From contig CALFJG010000043.1 of assembly GCA_937877625.1 (NCBI GenBank), forward strand, positions 1-64,000: DNA of 64,000 nt. Reading direction: 5' to 3'. Numbering within the stretch: the stretch's first letter is position 1; each line of letters opens with the position of its first letter. Positions 33,934 to 41,307 of this stretch are shown here, one piece after another. The position numbers and the translations under genes are program-made. The notes under the pieces are model-generated. The model saw nothing but the letters and a program-made list of their open reading frames with translations, was not told where the DNA came from and did not search any database. Source of the DNA: an uncultured Prevotellaceae bacterium. Lineage in GTDB: Bacteria > Bacteroidota > Bacteroidia > Bacteroidales > Bacteroidaceae.

Positions 33934-34536
33934 TTACTCCGTATAGTTTGAGGCCAGGAGGTGTCCGTAGCGTTCAAAATAGGTTTCCAGCGTATGGCGG
34001 GCATCGGCGATACGCTCTTCCCAGAGGCCTACGCTGTTTTGCCCCACCACGTCGGTAACACACTTCACACTAAGGAAATCCACACCTGCCTGCCGACACA
34101 CATAAGCCATAGCAAAGGCTTCCATATCCACCACGTCGCCACACGCCTCGGCCTCGGTGGTGACGAAACTGTCGCCGGTGGCACAAATAGGACAAAGTTC
34201 GGTGTTTATCTCACCCGAGATGATATTGGGTGGTAGGGCAAACATATCGTCAACAGTACTCTCGATATGTGCCGAAACGCCTTCGATGTCCAGCCCGAGC
34301 AAGTTGCGATCTACAAAGTCGCGACATACCAACACATCGCCCGGCTTAAAACGCACCGTACCCCCGCTACCAACGTTGAGCACCAACTGTGGACGCATAG
34401 CTTGCAACACGCGCGTAAGATTGTAAGTAGTGGGTACTTTGCCTACCCCTACTACCAGTGTAGAGGCGCGAAAGAAATGCTTCGGCAAACGAATTTGTTC
34501 GGTATGCAAAGCGGTAACTAAGAGTACGTCAACCAT
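33934..34536 (-). CDS. Nucleosidase of the MTA/SAH-futalosine hydrolase family
   Basis: A 200-residue cytoplasmic nucleoside phosphorylase-like enzyme. LVVGVGKVPTTYNL and LVLNVGSGGTVRFKPGDVLV form the N-terminal half. The base-binding and catalytic region is DVVDMEAFAMAYVCRQAGV, in which the DMEA glutamate contacts ribose, followed by KCVTDV with the catalytic Asp. Members cleave methylthioadenosine/S-adenosylhomocysteine or futalosine (menaquinone pathway). At 200 residues it is shorter than typical Pfs. The exact substrate cannot be told from the sequence. Confidence 0.82.
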   Translation of the reverse strand: MVDVLLVTALHTEQIRLPKHFFRASTLVVGVGKVPTTYNLTRVLQAMRPQLVLNVGSGGTVRFKPGDVLVCRDFVDRNLLGLDIEGVSAHIESTVDDMFALPPNIISGEINTELCPICATGDSFVTTEAEACGDVVDMEAFAMAYVCRQAGVDFLSVKCVTDVVGQNSVGLWEERIADARHTLETYFERYGHLLASNYTE

Positions 34537-34607
34537 AATAGTGTGTTTTTAGATGATAAAAAGAAAGAGGCTTGCTTGCTCTGGCAGCAAATACGACCTA
34601 TATGCCG

Positions 34608-34637
34608 CAAAGTTAGGGTAAAACGTAAAAACCGCAA
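34608..34637 (-). promoter_or_regulatory. Promoter of the nucleosidase gene
   Basis: GTTG (34637-34634), 18 bp, then TAACTTTG (34615-34608) on the minus strand. Confidence 0.55.
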
Positions 34638-34680
34638 CGGCTTCTTGATGATTATTAACGCGAGCCTGTAAAAACATAGT

Positions 34681-34773
34681 CCGATTGATTTTAAACTCGA
34701 GTGCTTTGATTTTAAAATCAAAGGCTTTGATTTTAAAATCAATCCGATTGATTTTAAAATCAATCGGACTAAG
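34681..34773. repeat. Intergenic tandem repeat of GATTTTAAAATC palindromes
   Basis: About four units of 22-24 bp, each centred on GATTTTAAAATC; two extend to perfect palindromes of about 20 bp (CTTTGATTTTAAAATCAAAG and CGATTGATTTTAAAATCAATCG). The flanking bases vary from unit to unit while each palindrome stays symmetric, so both arms have changed together. It lies in the gap between the nucleosidase and the relA-group genes. Repeated ILKSK frames across it are artefacts. Confidence 0.85.
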
Positions 34774-34851
34774 TTTTCACGGGCTTGGCAAGCGATTTTT
34801 TCAGGCTGCTTACGGTTGTGCGAGGAAAGGCGGCGGTGCTGTGGTAATAGG

Positions 34852-35046
34852 CTATGGCTCTTCCGACACACGTTGTCGGAAGGTTTGCAAGAGGTCTTGG
34901 CGTTGCTCGGCGGTGAGTGGGCTGTCGGCCAGGAGTTCGGAGAGGATGGATGAAGCCCGGGCTATGGTCTGTGCTCGCCCGGCACGCAGTCCGCTTTGAT
35001 AGTTGCGATACGGAAGTAGGTTGCGATTGTAATTGCCGTCGCTCAT
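34852..35046 (-). CDS. Small conserved protein downstream of relA
   Basis: A 64-residue soluble protein (MSDGNYNRNLLPYRNYQSGL onward) of unknown function. The NRNLLPY-x-N-x-x-SG-x-RAG pattern recalls a short Bacteroidetes protein, but I cannot name the family. It begins 29 bp after the relA stop on the same strand, so it is probably the last gene of that unit. Confidence 0.6.
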   Translation of the reverse strand: MSDGNYNRNLLPYRNYQSGLRAGRAQTIARASSILSELLADSPLTAEQRQDLLQTFRQRVSEEP

Positions 35047-35075
35047 AGAAAAAATTGTTTCGGTGGCGTATGTCG

Positions 35076-37304
35076 CTACACGCGTGTCACGGTTTTCACG
35101 CCGCGCACGGTAGCGATTTTCTTGATTAGTGCTCCGAGTTCATCGGTATTGTCCACGAGGATAGTCAGTATGCCCGAGAAGAGGCCGTCGTGGCTGTCGA
35201 GGCGTATGCTGCGGAGCATCACGCGTTGCTCGCGCGAGATGATAGAAGTAATGTTGTTCACGATGCCGATGTCGTCGTTTCCCACGATACGCAGGGTGAT
35301 GGGGTACGAGGTGCCTCCCTTTCCGGCCCATCGCGCTTTCACCACGCGGTATCCGTATCGCTCGCGCATCGACGGGGCGTTGGGACACGTGGTGCGATGG
35401 ATAGAGATGCCGCCGCTCACGGTGACGAAGCCGAACACGTCGTCGCCATAGACGGGGTTGCAACACTTTGCCATACGAAAGTCCACACCTTTAAGGTTGC
35501 GGTCTATCACAAGTACATCGTCGCCGCCGCGCTGTGTGGGTGTTTCTTGCTCCATGCTATATTCCTCGGCGCTTCGTTGTGCCACGTGTTGGGCGGTGGT
35601 GGCCTCTTCGTGCGACAGCGCGATGTAGGCCTCGAGGATATCATTCACATCGAGGTGTCCCGAGGCGATGTCGCTAAAAAACTCGTTGGCCTCCTTGTAG
35701 CCTTGTTTGCGTACCAACCGGTTCCAGAGTGTCTCCTCCCACGCCACTTTACGGTTTTTCAGGCGGCGTTCTAACTGCTCGCGAGCCAGCACCGCCTGGC
35801 GCGCGCCGAGTTCTTTCACCGCCGAGCGTATCTTGCTGCGGGCATGGCTCGACACGGCGATTTGTTCCCAATCGGCTTTTGGCACTTGGTTGTTGCTCGT
35901 TATCACCTCCACCGTCTCTCCGCTCTTTAGTTCACGGCGCAGCGACACATTGCGTCCGCCGATCTTGGCTCCCGTACAACGGTTGCCCACGGCACTATGA
36001 ATGTGGTAGGCAAAGTCGAGTACCGTGGCGTGGGCGGGCAGGCTGTAGAGGTCGCCCTTGGGGGTAAAGACGTAGGTACGGTCTTCCTGTAGTTTCTCCG
36101 ACAGACTGCCCTGCAACGCCTGTTCATCGCCCTGCTCCAAGGCACTACGTATGTCGGCAAGCCAGTGTTCCACGTTAGCACCGCTGCTCTTCACGCCTTT
36201 GTAGCGCCAATGCGCCGCCATGCCGTGTTCGGCTATCTCGTCCATACGCTCGGTGCGTATCTGTACCTCCACCCACTTGTCCTCAGGGCCTTTCACGGTG
36301 ATGTGCAGGCTCTCATAACCGTTGCTCTTAGGCACGGTGAGCCAGTCGCGCAGGCGTTTCAAGTCGCTCTCGCGCCCGTCTGTAACGATACTGAAAGCCT
36401 TCCAGCACAAATCTTTCTCTTTCTTCAGCGGCGCGTCAAGGATGATACGTATGGCAAAGAGGTCGAACACGCCCTCGAACTCCACGCGCTGCTTTTTCAT
36501 CTTCTGCCAGATGGAATGGATGCTCTTGGTACGCGCCTTCATGTGGTACTTCAGCCCTGCCGCATCAAGTGCTTGGCGGATGGGCGCGGTGAAGCGTTCC
36601 ACGTAGGCATCGCGTGCCGTCTTCGTGGCATTGAGCTTCGCCTTGATATGGTAATAGGCATCGTGCTCTAAGTATTTAAGCGAGAGGTCTTCTAATTCGC
36701 TCTTGAGCGTATAGAGTCCGAGTTTGTGCGCCAGCGGTGCGTAGATGTGGGCGGCTTCGAGGGAGAAACGGCGCACGGCCTCGGTGTTGGGGTTGTCCTT
36801 GATTTGTCGCATCACATAGACGTGGTGTGCGATGAGTAGGAGTACCACGCGCACATAGCCCGCCTGCGCCACGAGGAGGTTGCGGAAGTTGTCGGTCTTC
36901 ATCGCCTCTGTGCCGGTGTTGAGCGCGGCCACGCGGCGGAAACCCGTGAGGAAGTCGGCCACGGCCCGTCCGAAACGCGGGGCTACGATGCTTTCTATGT
37001 CGGCGGTGTCGGCAAACGCGTCCAGCACGAAGGCCGTGGCCACGTCGCCCGTAACGCCTATCTCGCGCCGCGCCAAGACGACGCTTTCCAAGGCCGTCTG
37101 CAACCTGTCGAGTCCGAACTCATCTGCTACTTGTGCGCCGCGTTCCAAGCGTTCGTCGATGTAGCGTGTTACCTGTCGCGCCCTGCTTTTCTGGCTGGTG
37201 AAGGACTCGTCACGCCAAAGGGCGAGCAAGGCACGGAGGCGGGGGATGGGGGGATGTATTTCTGTGTTCTGCATAGATGTATTCGCTGTGGGGTATGTTT
37301 TCAT
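35076..37304 (-). CDS. relA: RelA/SpoT-family (p)ppGpp synthetase with degenerate HD domain
   Basis: A 742-residue stringent-response enzyme. The start was placed at the ATG overlapping the stop of the gene upstream (ATGA), because frames further upstream run through that gene. The N-terminal hydrolase-like domain lacks the HD-x3-ED motif: the matching segment reads VLDAFADTADIE, so (p)ppGpp hydrolysis is unlikely. The synthetase domain is well kept (KSIHSIWQKMKKQ, FDLFAIRIILD, NGYESLHITVKG, EVQIRTERMDEIAEHG). A TGS domain (TYVFTPKGDLYSLP) and a C-terminal ACT domain (ILVDNTDELGALIKKIATV) follow. A separate SpoT-like hydrolase should exist elsewhere in the genome. Confidence 0.9.
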   Translation of the reverse strand: MKTYPTANTSMQNTEIHPPIPRLRALLALWRDESFTSQKSRARQVTRYIDERLERGAQVADEFGLDRLQTALESVVLARREIGVTGDVATAFVLDAFADTADIESIVAPRFGRAVADFLTGFRRVAALNTGTEAMKTDNFRNLLVAQAGYVRVVLLLIAHHVYVMRQIKDNPNTEAVRRFSLEAAHIYAPLAHKLGLYTLKSELEDLSLKYLEHDAYYHIKAKLNATKTARDAYVERFTAPIRQALDAAGLKYHMKARTKSIHSIWQKMKKQRVEFEGVFDLFAIRIILDAPLKKEKDLCWKAFSIVTDGRESDLKRLRDWLTVPKSNGYESLHITVKGPEDKWVEVQIRTERMDEIAEHGMAAHWRYKGVKSSGANVEHWLADIRSALEQGDEQALQGSLSEKLQEDRTYVFTPKGDLYSLPAHATVLDFAYHIHSAVGNRCTGAKIGGRNVSLRRELKSGETVEVITSNNQVPKADWEQIAVSSHARSKIRSAVKELGARQAVLAREQLERRLKNRKVAWEETLWNRLVRKQGYKEANEFFSDIASGHLDVNDILEAYIALSHEEATTAQHVAQRSAEEYSMEQETPTQRGGDDVLVIDRNLKGVDFRMAKCCNPVYGDDVFGFVTVSGGISIHRTTCPNAPSMRERYGYRVVKARWAGKGGTSYPITLRIVGNDDIGIVNNITSIISREQRVMLRSIRLDSHDGLFSGILTILVDNTDELGALIKKIATVRGVKTVTRV

Positions 37305-39820
37305 TGCTTCAGGAAGCCGTGCTGATAGACTTTGGGGGCGATGTGTGCGGCGAGGGCTTTCTGTGCCTGGCGCAAGGAGGCGATGAGGCGCGTGTATTCC
37401 GCGTCGGGACTGTCGGGGTTCATCTGCTGCTTGCCGCTCTTGGTCACTTTGGTGCCTTGGAAGTGGAGGCGGATGTCGTAGAACGAGGCATCGGGGCATT
37501 GGCGGGCTACGGGCTGAGCGTGGTAGTAACGCCATAGCTCGCGCCCCGCCTCATAGACGGCGTGGGCTTCCGAACTCATAGCCTCCAAAGGTGTGGGCAT
37601 CACTGGGTATGCGGACGTCTCGCCTGCTTTCCGCATAGAATTATCGGCATCGAAGAGACTGGGTTCATGTGATACGCCAACAGACGGAACGATGAGAGGC
37701 TTGTGTAGCAGCTCGCTCATAAAATGGCTCGCGAAACGCTCCTGCGCGCCTATTTCCTCTTCGCGGAAAGGAATCCAATGGTTCTCGCCTTGGGCAGTGC
37801 TGATGCGGTTCTGCCCGTGAAAGAGCGTAAAGACGAGGCAGTCGGCCTGAAACTCCCAGTCTGTCTGCCAACCATCCGTGGGATAAAGGAACTGGTCGCG
37901 GTCGTTCAGCCAGGTGGCGGGCTGGTGCAGACGTACAGCGAAATAGATGCTGGCAGGAACGAGGCTCTTTCCTGTAATGGCGTACTTGGTTTCGTTGTTC
38001 GGCCTGCCCGACTTCAGCAACGTTTGCGTTGCTGAGAGATAAAGATATTGGTTATGCTGGAAGTCGGGCCCTGTATTGCCTGTGTAACCTATCACTGGTT
38101 CCTTGTCTATCTGCATAAGGGGAGCTATCCACTTGGTGATGGCTGTCGCGCTCTCGTTGCTGATGACCTTTTGGAGGAGGAATGCACCCTCGGCATCATA
38201 TATGTCCGTAACGGTCTTCGTAAACACTTCCTCTTGGTCGGTGTGCCAAATGAAGAAGCCTATAGGGAACTTTCCCTTCACGTTGTCGAAGGTGTAGGCT
38301 GGAACGCAAAAATTTCGCCCGAGCTTCGCTCGGAAGAACTTGCGGAAATCCTGAAAGGCTGTTCCTTGCAAAATTTTCAACTTTGAAAATTCTGCAAGGA
38401 TACATGTAGGAATTTCATCGTATATTCGGGCAAAGAACTGAACGTACAACTCTCTTATCCCAAGGCCAAAAGTGGACTTGTATTTTCTCCATACAGCTGT
38501 ATTATTGCTTACTCCGGTCTTATTTTCTCCGCTACCTGTAACTTGTGTGGCTGTTCCCGCCTCCGCATACGGCGGGTTGATATAAATCACAAGCTTTCTG
38601 CGCTTCTTAGGGTCGTTGAGGATGTCTTGCAGCGACTGGGGCAGGCGGTCGAAGGGGTCGTTGAGGAAGTCGAACTGGAAGACGTGGGCGGGGAGCAGAT
38701 TGGCGCCGGCCTCGATGCGCTGGTGCATGGCCTGCACATCGGCACGGTCGAGCGTGGAGGCATAGACGTTGTACTTATTGGTGAGACCTGCAAGGAGATT
38801 GCCCGTACCCGCACAACAGTCCCACACATAGTACTCGTCCTGCCAGTTTTCACCCAGTTCGGCGGCGATGTATTGCTGCGAGAGCTCCACCCAGCGCGCT
38901 GGGGTGAAGAAGGAGCCTTTGCGCTCGCGCACGTCCTGCGGCACGAGCAAGTCGCGGCGGTTCACGATGTCGTCCCAATACTCACGGCGCGGCGGACGCG
39001 CGTAGCGATTCCAGAACTGCGTGTGCGCCACCTGCTTGTCGGTGAACTGAGCACGTGTGTAGTTTTCCAAACCGAGGTCGTTAACCTGGCGGTCTAAGAG
39101 GTAGTGGTCGTCCTGTAATAGTACGAAGAGTTTCTCGCCGAGCGTCTTGTTTTCATGGGAGAGAATGTCGGCCAGATAGAAGTCGGCATCAATGATACCC
39201 GCTTTCTTCGCAGCCTCCCAGTTAATGTTGATGGTGGGTTTCACGGCTTCGAGCCACTTGAGGTAAATATGCGTGAAGTTGTTGCGGTTGATGCGAATAT
39301 GGCGCGTGCCGAGTTTGCGTACCTGAAAGTTGAAACGTATAAAGTGGAACAACTCTTTGGTATCGCGTTCATAGTGATAGACTTCAAGTCCGTGGTTCAA
39401 GGTGTTCTTGAGAAGTGCGAGGAGTTGGCGAAACTCTTTCGTCTGGTGGTTGCTGGGGGCGACGTTCCAGTTGAAGTCGTTTTGCCGCAGCACGCCGAGT
39501 ACGGCACTGTAGGGCAGGAAAGCTATCTTTTCTGCGTCAAAAGCTCCGAGGAAAGCTGGCGGCAGATGGCGGTCCTGCGGACGCTCCTTGCCGAGGGTGA
39601 GGATGAGTTGTATGAACGACTCGTAAATATCGTGCGACGTACCGCGCTTGGCCTCGGCCCACAGCAGCGACTCTGGCTCATTGAGAGCCAGCGGGTCGGC
39701 GGGTACGCTAACACAGAAGTCTATTTTACCGACAATTTGCGTGGTGTCGAAATCAGCAAAGAGGTCTTGTGCTACCTTGTTCTTCAGCTCTTCTTCAAGT
39801 ATGTTAGTGGGGTATATCAT
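37301..39820 (-). CDS. Type IIG-like restriction enzyme / adenine-specific DNA methyltransferase
   Basis: An 839-residue protein. The centre is an N6-adenine methyltransferase: motif X region KGSFFTPARW (301-310), SAM-binding motif I YVWDCCAGTGNLL (331-343) and catalytic motif IV INPPY (414-418). The N-terminus shows a spaced D34 (GKIDFCV) and E56-A-K58 (LLWAEAKRG), the arrangement of a PD-(D/E)xK nuclease, which would make it a single-chain type IIG restriction-modification enzyme. The C-terminal ~350 residues probably recognise DNA. It is preceded by two small genes and overlaps relA by four bases. The nuclease assignment is tentative; it could be a solitary methyltransferase. Confidence 0.8.
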   Translation of the reverse strand: MIYPTNILEEELKNKVAQDLFADFDTTQIVGKIDFCVSVPADPLALNEPESLLWAEAKRGTSHDIYESFIQLILTLGKERPQDRHLPPAFLGAFDAEKIAFLPYSAVLGVLRQNDFNWNVAPSNHQTKEFRQLLALLKNTLNHGLEVYHYERDTKELFHFIRFNFQVRKLGTRHIRINRNNFTHIYLKWLEAVKPTININWEAAKKAGIIDADFYLADILSHENKTLGEKLFVLLQDDHYLLDRQVNDLGLENYTRAQFTDKQVAHTQFWNRYARPPRREYWDDIVNRRDLLVPQDVRERKGSFFTPARWVELSQQYIAAELGENWQDEYYVWDCCAGTGNLLAGLTNKYNVYASTLDRADVQAMHQRIEAGANLLPAHVFQFDFLNDPFDRLPQSLQDILNDPKKRRKLVIYINPPYAEAGTATQVTGSGENKTGVSNNTAVWRKYKSTFGLGIRELYVQFFARIYDEIPTCILAEFSKLKILQGTAFQDFRKFFRAKLGRNFCVPAYTFDNVKGKFPIGFFIWHTDQEEVFTKTVTDIYDAEGAFLLQKVISNESATAITKWIAPLMQIDKEPVIGYTGNTGPDFQHNQYLYLSATQTLLKSGRPNNETKYAITGKSLVPASIYFAVRLHQPATWLNDRDQFLYPTDGWQTDWEFQADCLVFTLFHGQNRISTAQGENHWIPFREEEIGAQERFASHFMSELLHKPLIVPSVGVSHEPSLFDADNSMRKAGETSAYPVMPTPLEAMSSEAHAVYEAGRELWRYYHAQPVARQCPDASFYDIRLHFQGTKVTKSGKQQMNPDSPDAEYTRLIASLRQAQKALAAHIAPKVYQHGFLKQ

Positions 39821-39825
39821 TGAGA

Positions 39826-40053
39826 CTATGGTTTTGGAGCAAGTAGTTCATCGTAGAGCGCATTGATACCGAACCACCAGTATTTGGTACTCTCGCGTTC
39901 CAGTTTGGCATAGACTGGCGAAGCATAGACAGCGCGCAGAGCGGCAATCTCGTCAGTGACGTGACCATCGCGCAAGAGGCGGGCGGCGAGGTGAGTCACC
40001 TTTGTGGGCAATAGCAGATGGACGTTCTGCTGGGTGATGTGGGATTTTTTCAT
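39826..40053 (-). CDS. Small protein, partner of the DUF3791-like gene
   Basis: A 75-residue soluble protein (NVHLLLPTKVTHLAARLLRD, then AIRAVYAS-like and LERESTKYWWFG segments). Short proteins of this look pair with DUF3791 genes in Bacteroidetes, and the pairing suggests a two-part module of unknown role. It overlaps the DUF3791-like stop by four bases (ATGA) and lies 5 bp before the methyltransferase gene, so all three would be translated together. Whether it works without its damaged partner is unknown. Confidence 0.6.
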   Translation of the reverse strand: MKKSHITQQNVHLLLPTKVTHLAARLLRDGHVTDEIAALRAVYASPVYAKLERESTKYWWFGINALYDELLAPKP

Positions 40054-40397
40054 TGTGTGATGGTCTTGTGTTGCAAAAAACGCTCTACCTCGTAGGCTAT
40101 CTGTTCCGCGCTCTGCGTATGGAGGACTTCGTAGTGTTTAACAAGAAAGGGCGTTACGCCTTGTGCATCAAACAATACTTGTGCTTCGTGTCCCTTTATG
40201 TCGTGGTGCCTTTTAGGAGCGTTCTTTTCATTCGCTTTGTCAGATTGCTGAGCTATGTTTGCTTTCAGGCTGGCAGTGGAAGAGTGAGTGTAGCGGGCTA
40301 CACGACCGATGAAACTTACTGAAGGAAGGAAAAAGAGCCATAAAGATGCCAAAAGGTTGAAGCCACACCTATGAAAAAACTTAACTGTAGAAATCAA
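40050..40397 (-). pseudogene. DUF3791-like gene with 5' half replaced by a MITE
   Basis: Only the last ~50 codons (about 40050-40216) look native: GHEAQVLFDAQGVTPFLVKH and YEVLHTQSAEQIAYEVERFL match the C-terminal half of DUF3791 proteins. Upstream, the open frame (TTG start) is MITE copy 3 read through: the residues FFHRCGFNLLASLWLFFLP come from the element. The original first half is missing. It may be dead or may express a chimera. It overlaps the next gene by four bases. Confidence 0.6.
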
Positions 40398-40408
40398 TAG
40401 AACACACC
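40217..40408 (-). mobile_element. MITE copy 3, diverged, inserted between nudC and the DUF3791-like gene
   Basis: About 192 bp in the same orientation as copy 2, with more substitutions. The left end is decayed (ggagcgttcttttcattcgc) and the right end reads aatcaatagaacacacc. The core is kept: GTGTAGCGGGCTACAC, and the -7-like box as TATGTTTG. The outer stem is partly mispaired at its base, but an inner pair has changed on both sides. The element overlaps the 3' end of nudC and the open 5' part of the gene downstream. Confidence 0.85.
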
Positions 40409-41167
40409 GCTATTCTTTCTTCGCTCCTCCACCCACTGGTCAATGAGTCGGCGGGCTATGCTGGGCGGGGGCGGCAGTTCGGGTAGGTTGTCGGCTGAAT
40501 ACCAATCGGCGTGTGCGAGTTCGCCATCGAGCAGACGGAGTTCGCCACGGGCATATTCGGCACGGAAGCCTACCATCAGCCCGATGGGATAAGGCCAGGG
40601 CTGGCTGTCGAAGTAGCGCAGGTTATTTATCTCTATGCCCGTTTCCTCGCGCACCTCGCGCCGCACGCACTCCTCGAGGCTCTCGCCCGTCTCCACGAAA
40701 CCGGCCACGAGGCCGTGGAACGGGCGGCGAAAGTTGCGCGCACGCACCAATAGCACCTTGTCGTCGCGTACGATTAGTACGATGATAGCAGTCTGTAGTT
40801 GTGGCCACACCTCCTCGCCGCACGCGGTGCAGACTTTCGAGATCTCCGTGTGTCGCTCCATTCGTCCGCCACACGTGCTGCAATACTGCGAGTGTGCATC
40901 CCAATGAAGGAGCTCGGCGGCCTTGCCCGCTAAAGCGTGCAAATGGCGGGGCATTACGCCGTAAGCCTCGCGCAAGTGCCATAGCTTGGCTTTGTCCATT
41001 TGCGCTTCTACGACCCGCGCCGCCTGGCACGGCGTGCCGTCAGCGGTTGTAAGACTAAACACAAGGCTGTCGGCCACGGGGGTAAAAGAAGCCGCCGCCA
41101 ACGGCAGCCACGTGCCATCGGCGGCGGGAGTAAGATAAAGCTGTGTGCGGTGAAAGAGGAAGAGCAT
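40394..41167 (-). CDS. nudC: NAD(+) diphosphatase / decapping Nudix hydrolase
   Basis: A 257-residue NudC-type enzyme that splits NADH/NAD and can remove NAD caps from RNA. The zinc ribbon has four cysteines (YCSTCGG...KVCTACGEE). The Nudix box reads GFVETGESLEECVRREVREETGIE, given here only in part: GFVETGE, REVREETG. The NudC-specific SQPWPYPIGLMVGF follows it and confirms the subfamily. The last four codons and stop (GVFY) are supplied by the end of MITE copy 3, so the native C-terminus has been replaced; the active site is unaffected. Confidence 0.93.
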   Translation of the reverse strand: MLFLFHRTQLYLTPAADGTWLPLAAASFTPVADSLVFSLTTADGTPCQAARVVEAQMDKAKLWHLREAYGVMPRHLHALAGKAAELLHWDAHSQYCSTCGGRMERHTEISKVCTACGEEVWPQLQTAIIVLIVRDDKVLLVRARNFRRPFHGLVAGFVETGESLEECVRREVREETGIEINNLRYFDSQPWPYPIGLMVGFRAEYARGELRLLDGELAHADWYSADNLPELPPPPSIARRLIDQWVEERRKNSGVFY

Positions 41168-41307
41168 GGTGCAGAGATGGGTATGGAGAGCGTGTCTGCG
41201 AAGCGAGAACGCTGATGAGGATTAACTAAATGAGGACAACCCTAAGTTTACTTCATTGAGGCACGGAGCTGCTTCCTCGCACACGTAGAGCGTAAGGCCG
41301 CTTCGGC

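Noticed and set aside
37305..37535. 77-residue N-terminal extension of RelA
   Set aside because: It lies entirely inside the methyltransferase gene in another frame and is proline/arginine-rich with no family match.
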